Made by a program: the position numbers and the translations under genes. The notes beneath the pieces are model-generated. The model was not told the DNA's origin, ran no database searches, and saw only the letters and a program-made list of their open reading frames with translations. A stretch of 64,000 bases of DNA from an uncultured Prevotellaceae bacterium (GTDB lineage Bacteria > Bacteroidota > Bacteroidia > Bacteroidales > Bacteroidaceae), in NCBI GenBank assembly GCA_900318885.1, contig ONMN01000019.1:1-64000 (forward strand), read 5' to 3'. The stretch's first letter is position 1. Each line of letters begins with the position of its first letter. Positions 17,784-26,915 of this stretch are shown one piece after another.

Positions 17784-20503
17784 AAGATTTCCTCGCATAC
17801 GTCGCCGAAGACATTCTCCGCAAATATGGCACCAACCTGTCGCGCGTTGCCGTGGTGTTTCCCAACAAGCGTGCGTCATTGTTCCTCAACGACCATCTCG
17901 CACGCATAGCCCAACAGCCTATTTGGAGCCCAGCCTATATCACTATCAGCGAACTCTTCCGTCAGCAATCGACACTCCAGACTGCCGACCCCATCAAGCT
18001 CATCTGCGACCTCCATAAGTCGTTCTGCCGCTGCACGGGGTCTGACGAGAGCCTCGATAAATTCTACGGCTGGGGCCAGTTGCTGCTTACTGACTTCGAC
18101 GATATTGACAAAAATCTGGCAGATGCCGACCGTGTCTTTGCCAACCTGCGCGACATCCATGAGCTCGACGACATTTCTTATCTCACCAACGAACAACGTG
18201 AGATGATTCGCCGCTTTTTCAGCAATTTCTCTGAGGATCACAACACTGAACTGAAGGAGCGTTTCCTCCGTCTGTGGAGCCACTTTGCCGACATCTACCA
18301 CGACTTCAACCACCGCCTGGCCGCTCAGGGCCTGACCTACGAGGGCGCCCTCTACCGCCAGGTCGCCAGTTCAGCCCCCTCTTTCCCTTACGACCACTAC
18401 CTCTTCGTCGGCTTCAACCTGCTGCAGAAGGTCGAGCAGCAACTGTTCACCCACTTGCAAAAGGAGGGCAAGGCGCATTTCTACTGGGACTTCGACCACT
18501 ATTACATGCAACATCACGAGGCCGGCCAGTACATCCGTCGTTATCTCGAACACTTCCCCAACGAACTCGACACCACGTCGGAAGCCGTCTATGGCAACTT
18601 CGGCCACAAGCGTCATATCAGCATCGTCTCCGCACCCACCGAGGATATCCAAGCCCGCTACGTCAGCACCTGGCTCCACAATACCCCCACCACTCCCGAC
18701 GGGTCACCGTCGGGTTCCTTCCCCCGCATCGCCGCTGGTCGCCGCACAGCCATCGTGCTCTGCAACGAGGACCTCCTGCCCACCGTCATCCACTGCTTGC
18801 CCGATGAGGTAGACAAAGTGAATGTCACCACGGGCTATCCCCTCTCGCAGACGCCCGTCGCCTCGCTCATCCAACTCTGGTTCGACATGCAGTTGCAGGG
18901 CCGTACGCCCCGCCTCCTTCGCACTTTCCAGCGCCATCCTTATGCCAAATATGTCAGCGACGACCAGCAACCCTTGCCCCAACTCCTGCGCGAGGTGGCT
19001 ACCAAGGGCAGCGCCGACATCAACGATCCGATGTTTCAGGAGTCGCTGTTCCGAGCCTATACGCTGGTCAACCGTCTCGACGACCTGCAGCGCAGTGGCG
19101 ACCTGACGGTGACGCCGACCACCCTGCAGCGACTGGTCACGCAGGTTATCCAGCAGACTAGCATTCCCTTCCACGGAGAACCCGCTGAAGGCCTTCAGAT
19201 CATGGGCGTGCTGGAGACGCGTAACCTCGATTTCGACCACGTGCTGCTGCTCTCCTGCAACGAGGGCAACATGCCGAAAGGCGTCAACGACTCGTCGTTC
19301 ATTCCCCACAGTCTGCGCCATGCCTACGAACTGACGACCGTCGAAAACAAGGTGGCCATCTACGCTTATTATTTCCACCGCCTACTGCAACGTGCCGACG
19401 AAATCACCATCCTCTACAACAATTCCACCGAGGACGGTCAGCGCGGCGAGATGAGCCGATTCATCCTCCAACTGATGGTTGAGAGTCCACACACCATCTC
19501 GCTCCACACGCTGCTCTCCGGACAATCGACACCGAAGTGGCAACCCGCACCCATCGACAAAACGCCACACGTCATGCAGGTCATCCAATCGCAGTTTACC
19601 ACGCAGCACCCGATGCTCTCGCCGACGGCCATCGCCAAATACATGCGCTGTCCCCTGCAGTTCTATTACAGCTACGTGGCTGACATCCAACAACCCGACG
19701 TTCCCGACGACGAACAGGAGCTCGACAACCGCATCTTCGGCAACGTCTTCCATGAAGCCGCAGAAATCATCTATCGCCAACTGCCACGCGAGATTGACAA
19801 ACCGCTGCTCGACCACCTCCTAAAGTCAAAGGTTGAAATCGAGCGTGCCGTCGACGAGGCCTTCCACAAGGTGATGCCCTTTGCAACAAAGAGCGGACTG
19901 CACCTCATCAATCGCGAGGTCATCATCCACTACCTCCGCCAGCTCATCACCATCGACCGCCGTCTGGCGCCCTTCACCATCCTCGGCCTCGAGCGCGACG
20001 TCAAGCGCCCACTATCACAGTTTCAAGTTTCAAGTTTCAAGTTTCATGTTCCAAGTTCCATTGGCGGCCGCATCGACCGGCTGGACCTCATCAACGACGA
20101 GTACATCCGCGTGGTCGATTACAAGACGGGCAGCAAACGCCTGAAGCCATTGGCCGACGTCGATGCCATCTTCGAGCCCGAAAACATCCACGAACATTCT
20201 GACTACTACCTGCAGACCTTTGTCTATGCCGACATCGTCAGCCGCCAGATGAAGGCTCGCAATACCCAAGCCAAAGTCTCCCCCGCCCTGCTGTTCATCC
20301 AGTATGCCGGTGGCGAGGACTATGACCCCACGCTCTGTCTGGGCCGCGAACCCGTTCGCGACATCGCCGAAGTGTCAGCCCGTTTCAACGAGCTGCTGGA
20401 TTCAAAGATTCAGGAAATGTTCTCGCCTGATGTGCCGTTCGTGCCTACCGACGACATGAAGACGTGCAGCAAGTGTCCCTACCGCTTGATGTGCCGACGC
20501 TGA
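17780..20503 (+). CDS. addB: AddB-like PD-(D/E)XK nuclease subunit with repeat insertion
   Basis: This is the partner of AddA (907 residues). The N-terminus is an inactive helicase fold with no Walker A (VVFPNKRASLF). The C-terminal nuclease has 'GRIDRLD' and 'VVDYKTGS', the latter giving the catalytic D-x-K. Four Cys that should ligate the [4Fe-4S] staple are present: one in RCPLQFYYSY (about residue 623) and three in CSKCPYRLMC at the C-terminus. Immediately before the nuclease strand, residues about 747-760 (SQFQVSSFKFHVPSS) are encoded by 7-bp tandem repeats at 20018-20060 and look like an in-frame insertion. The gene end overlaps the convergent beta-helix gene by 25 bp. Confidence 0.88.
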   Translation: MKDFLAYVAEDILRKYGTNLSRVAVVFPNKRASLFLNDHLARIAQQPIWSPAYITISELFRQQSTLQTADPIKLICDLHKSFCRCTGSDESLDKFYGWGQLLLTDFDDIDKNLADADRVFANLRDIHELDDISYLTNEQREMIRRFFSNFSEDHNTELKERFLRLWSHFADIYHDFNHRLAAQGLTYEGALYRQVASSAPSFPYDHYLFVGFNLLQKVEQQLFTHLQKEGKAHFYWDFDHYYMQHHEAGQYIRRYLEHFPNELDTTSEAVYGNFGHKRHISIVSAPTEDIQARYVSTWLHNTPTTPDGSPSGSFPRIAAGRRTAIVLCNEDLLPTVIHCLPDEVDKVNVTTGYPLSQTPVASLIQLWFDMQLQGRTPRLLRTFQRHPYAKYVSDDQQPLPQLLREVATKGSADINDPMFQESLFRAYTLVNRLDDLQRSGDLTVTPTTLQRLVTQVIQQTSIPFHGEPAEGLQIMGVLETRNLDFDHVLLLSCNEGNMPKGVNDSSFIPHSLRHAYELTTVENKVAIYAYYFHRLLQRADEITILYNNSTEDGQRGEMSRFILQLMVESPHTISLHTLLSGQSTPKWQPAPIDKTPHVMQVIQSQFTTQHPMLSPTAIAKYMRCPLQFYYSYVADIQQPDVPDDEQELDNRIFGNVFHEAAEIIYRQLPREIDKPLLDHLLKSKVEIERAVDEAFHKVMPFATKSGLHLINREVIIHYLRQLITIDRRLAPFTILGLERDVKRPLSQFQVSSFKFHVPSSIGGRIDRLDLINDEYIRVVDYKTGSKRLKPLADVDAIFEPENIHEHSDYYLQTFVYADIVSRQMKARNTQAKVSPALLFIQYAGGEDYDPTLCLGREPVRDIAEVSARFNELLDSKIQEMFSPDVPFVPTDDMKTCSKCPYRLMCRR
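20018..20060 (+). repeat. Heptanucleotide tandem repeat inside addB
   Basis: Five to six units of TTTCAAG (two decayed: TTTCATG, TTCCAAG). It adds about 14 residues just before the catalytic strand of the AddB nuclease without breaking the frame. Confidence 0.8.
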
Positions 20504-21870
20504 ACCCATCCGACGGGAAGCGCGCGGCGACCGACGGCATTCACGTCGGGCTCTGCGGGAATGGGTATACGACCGATGCCGTTCTGAAGTGCCGGTGAAA
20601 TGCTGTCCAACGCGAAATCATAAATCAGATTATCCTCGTCAACAAGGACGAAGTGCTGCTTGCCCTGCACGCTATCCTTCGGTGTCTCCCAGATGACGCG
20701 CTCGAAGCGCAGCGAGTCCTCGACGGCGGGCGTACGCAGCATGCAGTCGGCAAAGTGGTAGTCAAACAACGAATCGGCATTCTCCACAACTTCACCCATC
20801 ACAACGTCGTCCGCATAGCCTGTCGCCAGCGTCCACCGGCAGTCGAGCAGCATCGGTAATTTCGTATTGGCAAAGCGCAGCGCCGCACCGCGATTGGCCG
20901 AGAAGGGATAGAACTGCGCCAGCGTCGAATGCTCGACGATGGCTTCGCAGCCGTAGAACGACAGACAATCGCCATAAGTATTACTGAACTGGCAATACTC
21001 GACATACACGTCGGAATGGCGCGCCGACAGGCCATCACCGCTGGCGTTGTGCACAATTGTATTATACATGTATAGCGACGTGCTGTCACACATCAAAGCG
21101 TCCACAGCATTGCGAATCTCGCAGTTGAAGAAGCGGTTGTCGCCGTTATGCGAATACAGTTCGATGCCTTCCCACTGGCCGCTGATGTGGTCGTAGGGCA
21201 GATAGTCGAACATGCGGTCCAGACGGTCGCCACGAAACAGCGAATTCTCGGCCACCACATTGCCGTAGGCCGTGATGCCCGCGCCGTCGTGGAAATACAG
21301 CGTCGTATTGCGGATGGTCAGCGTGGCGTTCTCTTCGACCTTGATGCCGTTGCCGTAGATGACGACGGGCCGCGGCGTCTCAATCACCGTATCCTGCCGG
21401 ACCACCAGACTGTCCAATCGGATGGCATCCCAGCTGTACGTCCGCAGGTTGACGCGTTGCTGGACACCACTCTCCAGCGTGAAAATAAGATTGTCCTCCA
21501 CCAATTGCGGCTCGTCGGCGTGGTTCTCGCGGGTGGTAACCTCGACGAACACCAGCAGACTGTCGCCCTTGCGCACCTCGAAGTCGGAACCCACGGGGTC
21601 CAGATACGTGCCATCGACATTCACGCGGTAACCGCTCTGGTTGCTGCGTTCCAGTCGGGCGGTGACGATGCGGATGCCGTCGCTCGACTCGTTATGCACC
21701 CAGAAAGTCTGGGTAGATGAAGGGACGATGGAAAAAAGCGTGTCAAACCGGACGGTATCCTCCGAGAATGTCAGTCGGTTACCGGCGCTATTGCTGAACG
21801 AATCGTTGTCCGTGCAGGCCGTCATCATCGCCACAACGGCAAATATAAAAAAGAAAAGTCGTCTTACCAT
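20479..21870 (-). CDS. Beta-helix repeat lipoprotein
   Basis: The protein has 463 residues. The N-terminus has a lipoprotein signal (FFFIFAVVAMMTACTDN, lipobox Cys at about 19). About 130 residues of Ig-like or strand-rich sequence follow, including 'FDTLFSIVPSSTQTFWVHN'. A right-handed parallel beta-helix then runs from about 170 to 340, with 'GNGIKVEENATLTI', 'AGITAYGNVVAENSLF' and 'SDVYVEYCQFSNTYGDCLSFYG'. Proteins of this shape in Bacteroides are surface lipoproteins of unknown ligand; a polysaccharide role is only a guess. It converges on and overlaps addB by 25 bp. Confidence 0.75.
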   Translation of the reverse strand: MVRRLFFFIFAVVAMMTACTDNDSFSNSAGNRLTFSEDTVRFDTLFSIVPSSTQTFWVHNESSDGIRIVTARLERSNQSGYRVNVDGTYLDPVGSDFEVRKGDSLLVFVEVTTRENHADEPQLVEDNLIFTLESGVQQRVNLRTYSWDAIRLDSLVVRQDTVIETPRPVVIYGNGIKVEENATLTIRNTTLYFHDGAGITAYGNVVAENSLFRGDRLDRMFDYLPYDHISGQWEGIELYSHNGDNRFFNCEIRNAVDALMCDSTSLYMYNTIVHNASGDGLSARHSDVYVEYCQFSNTYGDCLSFYGCEAIVEHSTLAQFYPFSANRGAALRFANTKLPMLLDCRWTLATGYADDVVMGEVVENADSLFDYHFADCMLRTPAVEDSLRFERVIWETPKDSVQGKQHFVLVDEDNLIYDFALDSISPALQNGIGRIPIPAEPDVNAVGRRALPVGWVQRRHIKR

Positions 21871-21903
21871 ACATAGATAAAACGACTTTTCCCGCGATTT
21901 ATT

Positions 21904-21943
21904 GTCTAGAGGTCAAGATAATCTAGAGATTCTAGAGATTCTA
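21904..21943. repeat. Short TCTAGA-type tandem repeat between divergent/convergent genes
   Basis: Three to four units of about 9 bp (gattctaga variants) fill the gap between the rubrerythrin stop and the lipoprotein start. It is palindromic and may fold. Confidence 0.55.
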
Positions 21944-21945
21944 GT

Positions 21946-22503
21946 TTATTTTCCAAAATATCTCTTCAGCAATCCTGCGAAGCCGGCACCATGACGGGCC
22001 TCGTCCTTAGCCATTTCGTGAACGGTGTCATGGATGGCGTCGAAACCAGCAGCCTTGGCGTTCTTGGCAATGCGGAACTTATCCTCGCAAGCACCGGCCT
22101 CGGCAGCAGCGCGCTTCTCCAGATTGGTCTTGGTATCCCATACGACCTCGCCCAGCAGCTCAGCAAAGCGAGAAGCATGGTCGGCCTCCTCGAAAGCATA
22201 ACGCTTGAAAGCCTCTGCAATCTCGGGATAGCCCTCACGATCAGCCTGACGAGCCATAGCCAGATACTGGCCTACCTCGCTGCACTCGCCGTTGAAGTGT
22301 GCACGCAGGTCGTTAATCATTTCCTCGCTGACACCCTCGGGCTTGCCGTCGCCAATGCGATGAACGGTGGCATACGTGGTCTCGCCCTCGTCCTTCAGTT
22401 CAGAGAACTTTGAGGCAGGAGCCTTACAGATTGGGCACTTCTCGGGAGCAGCATCGCCTTCGTAGATATATCCACAAACGGCGCAAATGAACTTTTTCTT
22501 CAT
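21946..22503 (-). CDS. Reverse rubrerythrin (rubredoxin domain first)
   Basis: This is a 185-residue peroxide-reducing non-haem iron protein. A rubredoxin domain comes first, with CAVCG and CPICK supplying the four Cys for one Fe. The four-helix ferritin-like domain follows, with the diiron ligands in '[11 protein letters not shown]', '[15 protein letters not shown]' and 'DEARHGAGF'. The domain order is the opposite of the classical rubrerythrin at 61361. It should reduce H2O2 in the cytoplasm with electrons from NADH via rubredoxin-type carriers. It has its own divergent promoter (22560-22567). Confidence 0.9.
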   Translation of the reverse strand: MKKKFICAVCGYIYEGDAAPEKCPICKAPASKFSELKDEGETTYATVHRIGDGKPEGVSEEMINDLRAHFNGECSEVGQYLAMARQADREGYPEIAEAFKRYAFEEADHASRFAELLGEVVWDTKTNLEKRAAAEAGACEDKFRIAKNAKAAGFDAIHDTVHEMAKDEARHGAGFAGLLKRYFGK

Positions 22504-22559
22504 AATCGTTTTGTATTTGTTTAGTTAATAATAAAATGTATTTCGGTTCTCAACGACTG

Positions 22560-22567
22560 CAAATATA
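22560..22567 (-). promoter_or_regulatory. -7 box of reverse rubrerythrin
   Basis: TATATTTG on the minus strand; CTTG (near -33 TTTG) lies 20 bp upstream. The mRNA leader is about 55 nt. Confidence 0.6.
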
Positions 22568-22610
22568 CGAATATTATTCGGTAAAAGCAAGTTTTTTCCG
22601 AAATATTTCT

Positions 22611-22618
22611 TAACTTTG
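22611..22618 (+). promoter_or_regulatory. -7 box of the CE15 esterase gene
   Basis: TAACTTTG, 32 nt before the ATG at 22651. No well-placed TTTG upstream. Confidence 0.55.
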
Positions 22619-22650
22619 CAGCATTATTCATCAATCATCAAACGAAAAGT

Positions 22651-23724
22651 ATGAAAAAACTAACTATCTTATCAGCACTATTCCTCCTGTGCACAACGGT
22701 TTCCGCACAACTCGCGGAACCCATGTACGAACTCCCCGACCCGCTCCTCATGAACGACGGAAGGCAGGTAAAGACCATCGTCGACTGGAACGAACGCCGA
22801 CTGGAAATCGCCGACATGATCCAGAACTTCGGCATCGGACGCATCCCCGCCGTGCCGCGCGAAGCCGTCAAGGCACGCATGGATGGCGACACGCTCATCG
22901 TCGATGTCACCGTCAACGGACAGACGCTCACCCTGAAGTCAGCCATTGCCTACCCCACTGTTGGCCAGCCGCCCTACGCCCTGATGATCGGCACCAGCAT
23001 GTTGGCACTACCCAAGGACATCTTCGACCCGCGACCCATTGCCCGCATGAACTACCGCGAGTCGCAGGTGAACGACTACTCCCAGTGGCGGCCTCACAAG
23101 GAGCGCGGCGAGCACAACTTCGATCGCCTCTATCCCGACCTCAAGGACAACGGAGCCTACAGCGAATGGGCATGGGGACTGCAGCGACTCATTGACGGAC
23201 TGGAGCAGCTCGGCCCTGAGAAAACGAAAATCGACGTGAAGCGCATCGGCGTCAGCGGATGCTCCTACGCCGGCAAGATGGCCCTCTTCTGCGGAGCCTT
23301 CGACGACCGAGTAGCCCTCACCATCGCCCAGGAACCCGGTGGCGGCGGAGCAGCATCGTGGCGCTACAGCCACAAGCTGGACAGCGTCGAAAACCTCGAC
23401 CGCACCGACTACCACTGGTTCCTCGAATCCATGCGCGAACGCTTCCACGGTGACAGCGTCTATCTCATGCCCTACGACCACCACGAGCTCTGTGCCATGG
23501 TTTGTCCCCGCGCCCTCCTCGTGCTCGGCAATCCCGACTACAAGTGGCTGGCTGATGAGAGTGCCGCCTACTCCATGGCCGCCGCCCGCAAAGTCTGGGA
23601 GCGCCTCGGTCTCGGTGACCGCGTCGACATCGATATCGTCGGTGGCCACGGCCACTGCCAACTGCCCAAGAGTCAGTATCCCATCGTCGAATCCTTCATC
23701 GACCGCTTCCTCCTCAATAAATAA
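22651..23724 (+). CDS. Glucuronoyl esterase, CE15-like
   Basis: This secreted alpha/beta hydrolase (357 residues, signal peptide 1-19) has the CE15 hallmarks: the nucleophile motif GCSYAGK with Ser205, 'AFDDRVALTIAQEPGGGG' with an acidic Glu228, and the His motif GGHGHC (His333 or His335). CE15 enzymes cut the ester between 4-O-methyl-glucuronic acid on xylan and lignin alcohols. That fits the GH51 arabinofuranosidase 1.5 kb downstream and suggests use of plant cell walls. It ends 11 bp inside the convergent VanW gene. Confidence 0.88.
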   Translation: MKKLTILSALFLLCTTVSAQLAEPMYELPDPLLMNDGRQVKTIVDWNERRLEIADMIQNFGIGRIPAVPREAVKARMDGDTLIVDVTVNGQTLTLKSAIAYPTVGQPPYALMIGTSMLALPKDIFDPRPIARMNYRESQVNDYSQWRPHKERGEHNFDRLYPDLKDNGAYSEWAWGLQRLIDGLEQLGPEKTKIDVKRIGVSGCSYAGKMALFCGAFDDRVALTIAQEPGGGGAASWRYSHKLDSVENLDRTDYHWFLESMRERFHGDSVYLMPYDHHELCAMVCPRALLVLGNPDYKWLADESAAYSMAAARKVWERLGLGDRVDIDIVGGHGHCQLPKSQYPIVESFIDRFLLNK

Positions 23725-24550
23725 TAAGATCTTCTCTGATAACCATCGACGGGGGACAGTCGTACATCACGCGGGCATGGTTGGTGCGGATGAGCTGGCT
23801 GTCGAGACGCTGGCCAGAGGTGCGGTCGATGATATCGCGATAGACCTCGCCGTTGCGATAGACCACCCCACCCTCGCGTGAGAAAAATTCGTTCTCGGCA
23901 TGGATGTGGAAAGTATGGGGCTGCTGCTCCGTGGCTCGCAGTTCGCCACACAGGTATTCGTCGTCCGTCCAAAGGCGGAGCTGATAGGTGTTTTGGGTGT
24001 CGTTGCGGAACCGGTAATCAATGTAGTTGTACGAGATGCTGGTGCCGGTGCCGAAGGGAATCTGGCGACCGAAATCTGGGAAGAGGTCGAGTCCGTCATG
24101 GTGATGGTGCTCGGTGATGGTCAGTTCGCTATGGAGCACAAGCCAGTGGATGAGGTTCGACAACTGGCACATACCGCCACCGATGCCCTGCGAGGGCTTG
24201 CCCTTGGCGATGGTGAGCCCTTCCTTGTAACCCTTGCGCTTGGTGGTGCGCCCGATGAGTCGCCAGACGGAGAACGTCTCGCCAGGACGAATCACCAGTC
24301 CGTCGATGTGCTTCACCGCCAGTGCCAGGTTCGTCGCCTTGTTCTCCTGCAGTTGCATGTTAACATTGCCTAGCCTACGACGGATAAGCGAGTTGTGGCG
24401 ATAGATGACCACGGGTAGCGACTCCTCTGTCCGCTCCTTAGCGAACAGCGTCTTCCGCAGCATGTCCTGAACGTGGCGTTTCAGGATTTCCTTCTCCATC
24501 GACAGCCGATAGGTGAAGGGCGATATTTCGCAAAATAGTTTCCGTTCCAT
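23714..24550 (-). CDS. VanW family protein
   Basis: This 278-residue protein carries the VanW domain: 'NLALAVKHIDGLVIRPGETFSVWRLIG' and 'GIGGGMCQLSNLI' are its signature stretches. Family members occur widely outside vancomycin clusters, and their biochemical function is unknown; there is no sign of a resistance cluster here. No signal peptide is visible. The ATG at 24550 is chosen because the -7 box TAACTTTG at 24565-24572 is only 15 nt upstream of it, which excludes the earlier in-frame ATG at 24595. Confidence 0.85.
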   Translation of the reverse strand: MERKLFCEISPFTYRLSMEKEILKRHVQDMLRKTLFAKERTEESLPVVIYRHNSLIRRRLGNVNMQLQENKATNLALAVKHIDGLVIRPGETFSVWRLIGRTTKRKGYKEGLTIAKGKPSQGIGGGMCQLSNLIHWLVLHSELTITEHHHHDGLDLFPDFGRQIPFGTGTSISYNYIDYRFRNDTQNTYQLRLWTDDEYLCGELRATEQQPHTFHIHAENEFFSREGGVVYRNGEVYRDIIDRTSGQRLDSQLIRTNHARVMYDCPPSMVIREDLIIY

Positions 24551-24564
24551 GTTAATCTGAGCGC

Positions 24565-24572
24565 CAAAGTTA
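24565..24572 (-). promoter_or_regulatory. -7 box of the VanW gene
   Basis: TAACTTTG on the minus strand; decides the VanW start at 24550. Confidence 0.6.
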
Positions 24573-24634
24573 CGAAAAAATATCAAGAACGGCAAATGTT
24601 TCCCCGATTATTTTCAAATTTGGAAAATAATGCT

Positions 24635-24642
24635 TATCTTTG
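24635..24642 (+). promoter_or_regulatory. -7 box of the cupin lipoprotein gene
   Basis: TATCTTTG, 29 nt before the ATG at 24671. Confidence 0.55.
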
Positions 24643-24670
24643 TACGCAGAATTCACTAAGACATATCATT

Positions 24671-25168
24671 ATGAATAAAAGAACCCTATGGGTGCTTGCC
24701 GCCACCCTCATTTGCGGCACAAGCGTAATGACCTCCTGTAAGGAGAAGCAAGTTCAGCAAACGCAAGAGAACACCGCTGAGGTGCAAGTGGCCGATACGG
24801 CAAAAAAGGTAGTGAGTACGGAACTGATTCGCACCGACAAGAGCTGGGACGGCGTGGACCTGCCCGATTATCTGCAGGGCCGCCCCGAACTGGTAGCAGT
24901 GAAGTATGTGTTCCCCGCCGGACAGAAACTGGGCTGGCACCACCATCCCGTGATGAACTATGGAATATTGGTGCAGGGCGAACTGACCATCATCGGACAG
25001 GACGGCAAGGAGAAGGTCGTTCATGAGGGTGAGGCTGTCGTAGAGATGGTAGGCACCATTCACCACGGCGAGAACCGCGGCACAAAGGACGTCATCCTCT
25101 ACATGTTCTACCTCTCGCAGAAAGACATGCCGCTGGCTGTGCAACATCCTGAAATCACGGAGCAGTAA
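24671..25168 (+). CDS. Cupin-domain lipoprotein
   Basis: The product has 165 residues with a lipoprotein signal (LICGTSVMTSC, Cys at about 23). A single cupin domain follows: motif 1 is 'GQKLGWHHHPVMNYGILVQGEL' in short form GWHHHP, and motif 2 includes 'EGEAVVEMVGTIHHGEN'. The His cluster would bind one metal. It resembles small periplasmic cupins of unknown substrate. The last coding bases (GAGCAG before the stop) are also the first bases of a dispersed repeat (25159-25236), so the C-terminal TEQ may be repeat-derived. The start at 24671 follows from the -7 box at 24635. Confidence 0.8.
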   Translation: MNKRTLWVLAATLICGTSVMTSCKEKQVQQTQENTAEVQVADTAKKVVSTELIRTDKSWDGVDLPDYLQGRPELVAVKYVFPAGQKLGWHHHPVMNYGILVQGELTIIGQDGKEKVVHEGEAVVEMVGTIHHGENRGTKDVILYMFYLSQKDMPLAVQHPEITEQ

Positions 25169-25236
25169 GCGCAAAGCCATGCTCGCATAGGCTTTGCCGA
25201 GTCGCGACGTGGTTCAACAAAGTTATATTCCATTGG
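25159..25236 (+). repeat. Dispersed intergenic repeat, copy 1 of 2
   Basis: It shares with 63088-63159 the ordered blocks GGAGCAGT, CATGCTCGC or ATGCTCGC, GCCGAGTCG, TCAAC and AAGTTA. The inner stem differs but pairs in both copies (AAAGCC/GGCTTT here). It starts inside the last codons of the cupin gene and fills the space before GH51. Confidence 0.55.
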
Positions 25237-25272
25237 AATAAAATCCCATAAAACCACAAGAACTATACGATT

Positions 25273-26862
25273 ATGAGAAAGTATTTTATTTCTGCAATGA
25301 TTGCACTGGCCTGCGCTACTACGGCAATGGCTGCTGACAATGTGAAGGCTACAATCCACGCTGACAAGGCGGGAGCAAAAATCAACCGCGAAATCTACGG
25401 ACAGTTCTCCGAACACCTCGGCACGTGCATCTACGGCGGTCTCTGGGTGGGCGAAGGCTCTCAGATTCCCAACATCAACGGCTATCGCAAGGACGTGTTC
25501 GAAGCCCTGAAGGCGCTGAAGGTTCCCGTGTTGCGCTGGCCGGGCGGCTGTTTTGCCGACGACTATCACTGGATGGACGGCATCGGTCCGAAGAACCAGC
25601 GTCCCTCGCTGCGCAACAACAACTGGGGCGGCACCATCGAAGACAACTCTTTTGGTACCCATGAATTTCTGAACCTTTGCGAGATGCTCGGCTGCGAACC
25701 CTACATCAGCGGCAATGTGGGCTCAGGCACGGTGAAGGAGATGGCGCAATGGGTAGAATACATGACCTCTGACGGTGACACTCCGATGGCCCGTCTGCGT
25801 CGGCAGAACGGCCGTGAAAAAGCCTGGCACGTGAAGTACTTCGGCATTGGCAACGAGGCCTGGGGATGCGGTGGTAACATGACGCCGGAATACTACTCGG
25901 ACGAGTTCCGCAAGTTCAACACTTATCTGCGCGACTATACCGGCAACAAGCTCTATCGCATCGGCAGCGGTGCCTCGGACTACGACTACAAGTGGACGGA
26001 GGTGCTGATGGACAAAATCGGCAATCGCATGCAGGGCGTGTCGCTACATTATTATACATGCTCGGGATGGGACGGTCCGAAGGGCTCCGCTACGAAGTTC
26101 GACAACGACCAATACTACTGGGCTTTGGGAAAATGCCTCGAGATTGAGGAGGTCATCAAGAAGCACAAGGCCATCATGGACGAGAAAGACCCCGAAGGCA
26201 AAGTCGGACTGCTCGTGGACGAATGGGGAACATGGTGGGACGAGGAACCAGGCACCATCAGCGGCCACCTCTATCAGCAGAACGCCCTGCGCGACGCCTT
26301 CGTGGCAGCGCTGTCGCTGAACGTGTTCCATAAATATACCGACCGCGTGAAGATGGCGAACATCGCACAGATCGTGAACGTGCTGCAGTCGATGATTCTG
26401 ACCGATCAGGAAGGCACGGGTCACATGGTGCTCACGCCTACCTACCACGTGTTTGAGATGTACACCCCATTCCAGGAAGCCACCTATCTGCCCGTCGATC
26501 TGGAGTCGGAGGTGATGTCTGTAAGCAAGGCCTACTTCAAGGAGAAAGAGGGTGCAAAGGATGCCGGCTATCGTCCCTGCCCCATGCTTTCAGCCTCGGC
26601 TGCGAAGACCACCGACGGCAGCATCGTGCTGGCCGTCACCAACGTCTCGCTGGACAAGGACCAGACCATCGATTTCACCCTGGAAGGCTATGCTGCAAAG
26701 ACTGTCAGCGGTCGCATCCTTACCTCGAAGAATGTGGCTGACTTCAACGACTTCCAGCATCCCAGCGTCGTTGCTCCCACAGACTTCAAGGATGCCAAGC
26801 TGAAGAAAGGCGTGCTCACGGTGAAGATACCGGCAAAATCCATCGTCGTACTCAACATCTGA
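25273..26862 (+). CDS. Alpha-L-arabinofuranosidase, GH51
   Basis: This exported (signal peptide about 1-20) glycoside hydrolase of 529 residues removes arabinose side chains from arabinoxylan or arabinan. The (beta/alpha)8 domain shows '[14 protein letters not shown]' and '[14 protein letters not shown]', both typical of GH51. The acid/base Glu195 lies in [10 protein letters not shown] and the nucleophile Glu317 in [10 protein letters not shown]-terminal beta-sandwich follows from about residue 390. I see no clear -7 box upstream. A strong terminator follows at 26878. No SusC/D pair is next to it, so it is not in a classical polysaccharide utilisation locus here. Confidence 0.93.
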   Translation: MRKYFISAMIALACATTAMAADNVKATIHADKAGAKINREIYGQFSEHLGTCIYGGLWVGEGSQIPNINGYRKDVFEALKALKVPVLRWPGGCFADDYHWMDGIGPKNQRPSLRNNNWGGTIEDNSFGTHEFLNLCEMLGCEPYISGNVGSGTVKEMAQWVEYMTSDGDTPMARLRRQNGREKAWHVKYFGIGNEAWGCGGNMTPEYYSDEFRKFNTYLRDYTGNKLYRIGSGASDYDYKWTEVLMDKIGNRMQGVSLHYYTCSGWDGPKGSATKFDNDQYYWALGKCLEIEEVIKKHKAIMDEKDPEGKVGLLVDEWGTWWDEEPGTISGHLYQQNALRDAFVAALSLNVFHKYTDRVKMANIAQIVNVLQSMILTDQEGTGHMVLTPTYHVFEMYTPFQEATYLPVDLESEVMSVSKAYFKEKEGAKDAGYRPCPMLSASAAKTTDGSIVLAVTNVSLDKDQTIDFTLEGYAAKTVSGRILTSKNVADFNDFQHPSVVAPTDFKDAKLKKGVLTVKIPAKSIVVLNI

Positions 26863-26877
26863 TAGTCGCAGAAACAA

Positions 26878-26909
26878 TAAGGGGTAAGCGAGTTGCTTAC
26901 CCCTTTTTT
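26878..26909 (+). terminator. Terminator after GH51
   Basis: GGGGTAAGC-gagtt-GCTTACCCC, perfect 9-bp stem extended by A-T pairs, followed by six T. It can also serve the convergent PAP2 gene. Confidence 0.85.
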
Positions 26910-26915
26910 ATTTGA

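Noticed and set aside
23714..24550. Glycopeptide resistance cluster because of VanW
   Set aside because: VanW domains are widespread without resistance, and no vanH, vanA/B, vanX or regulatory pair is nearby.
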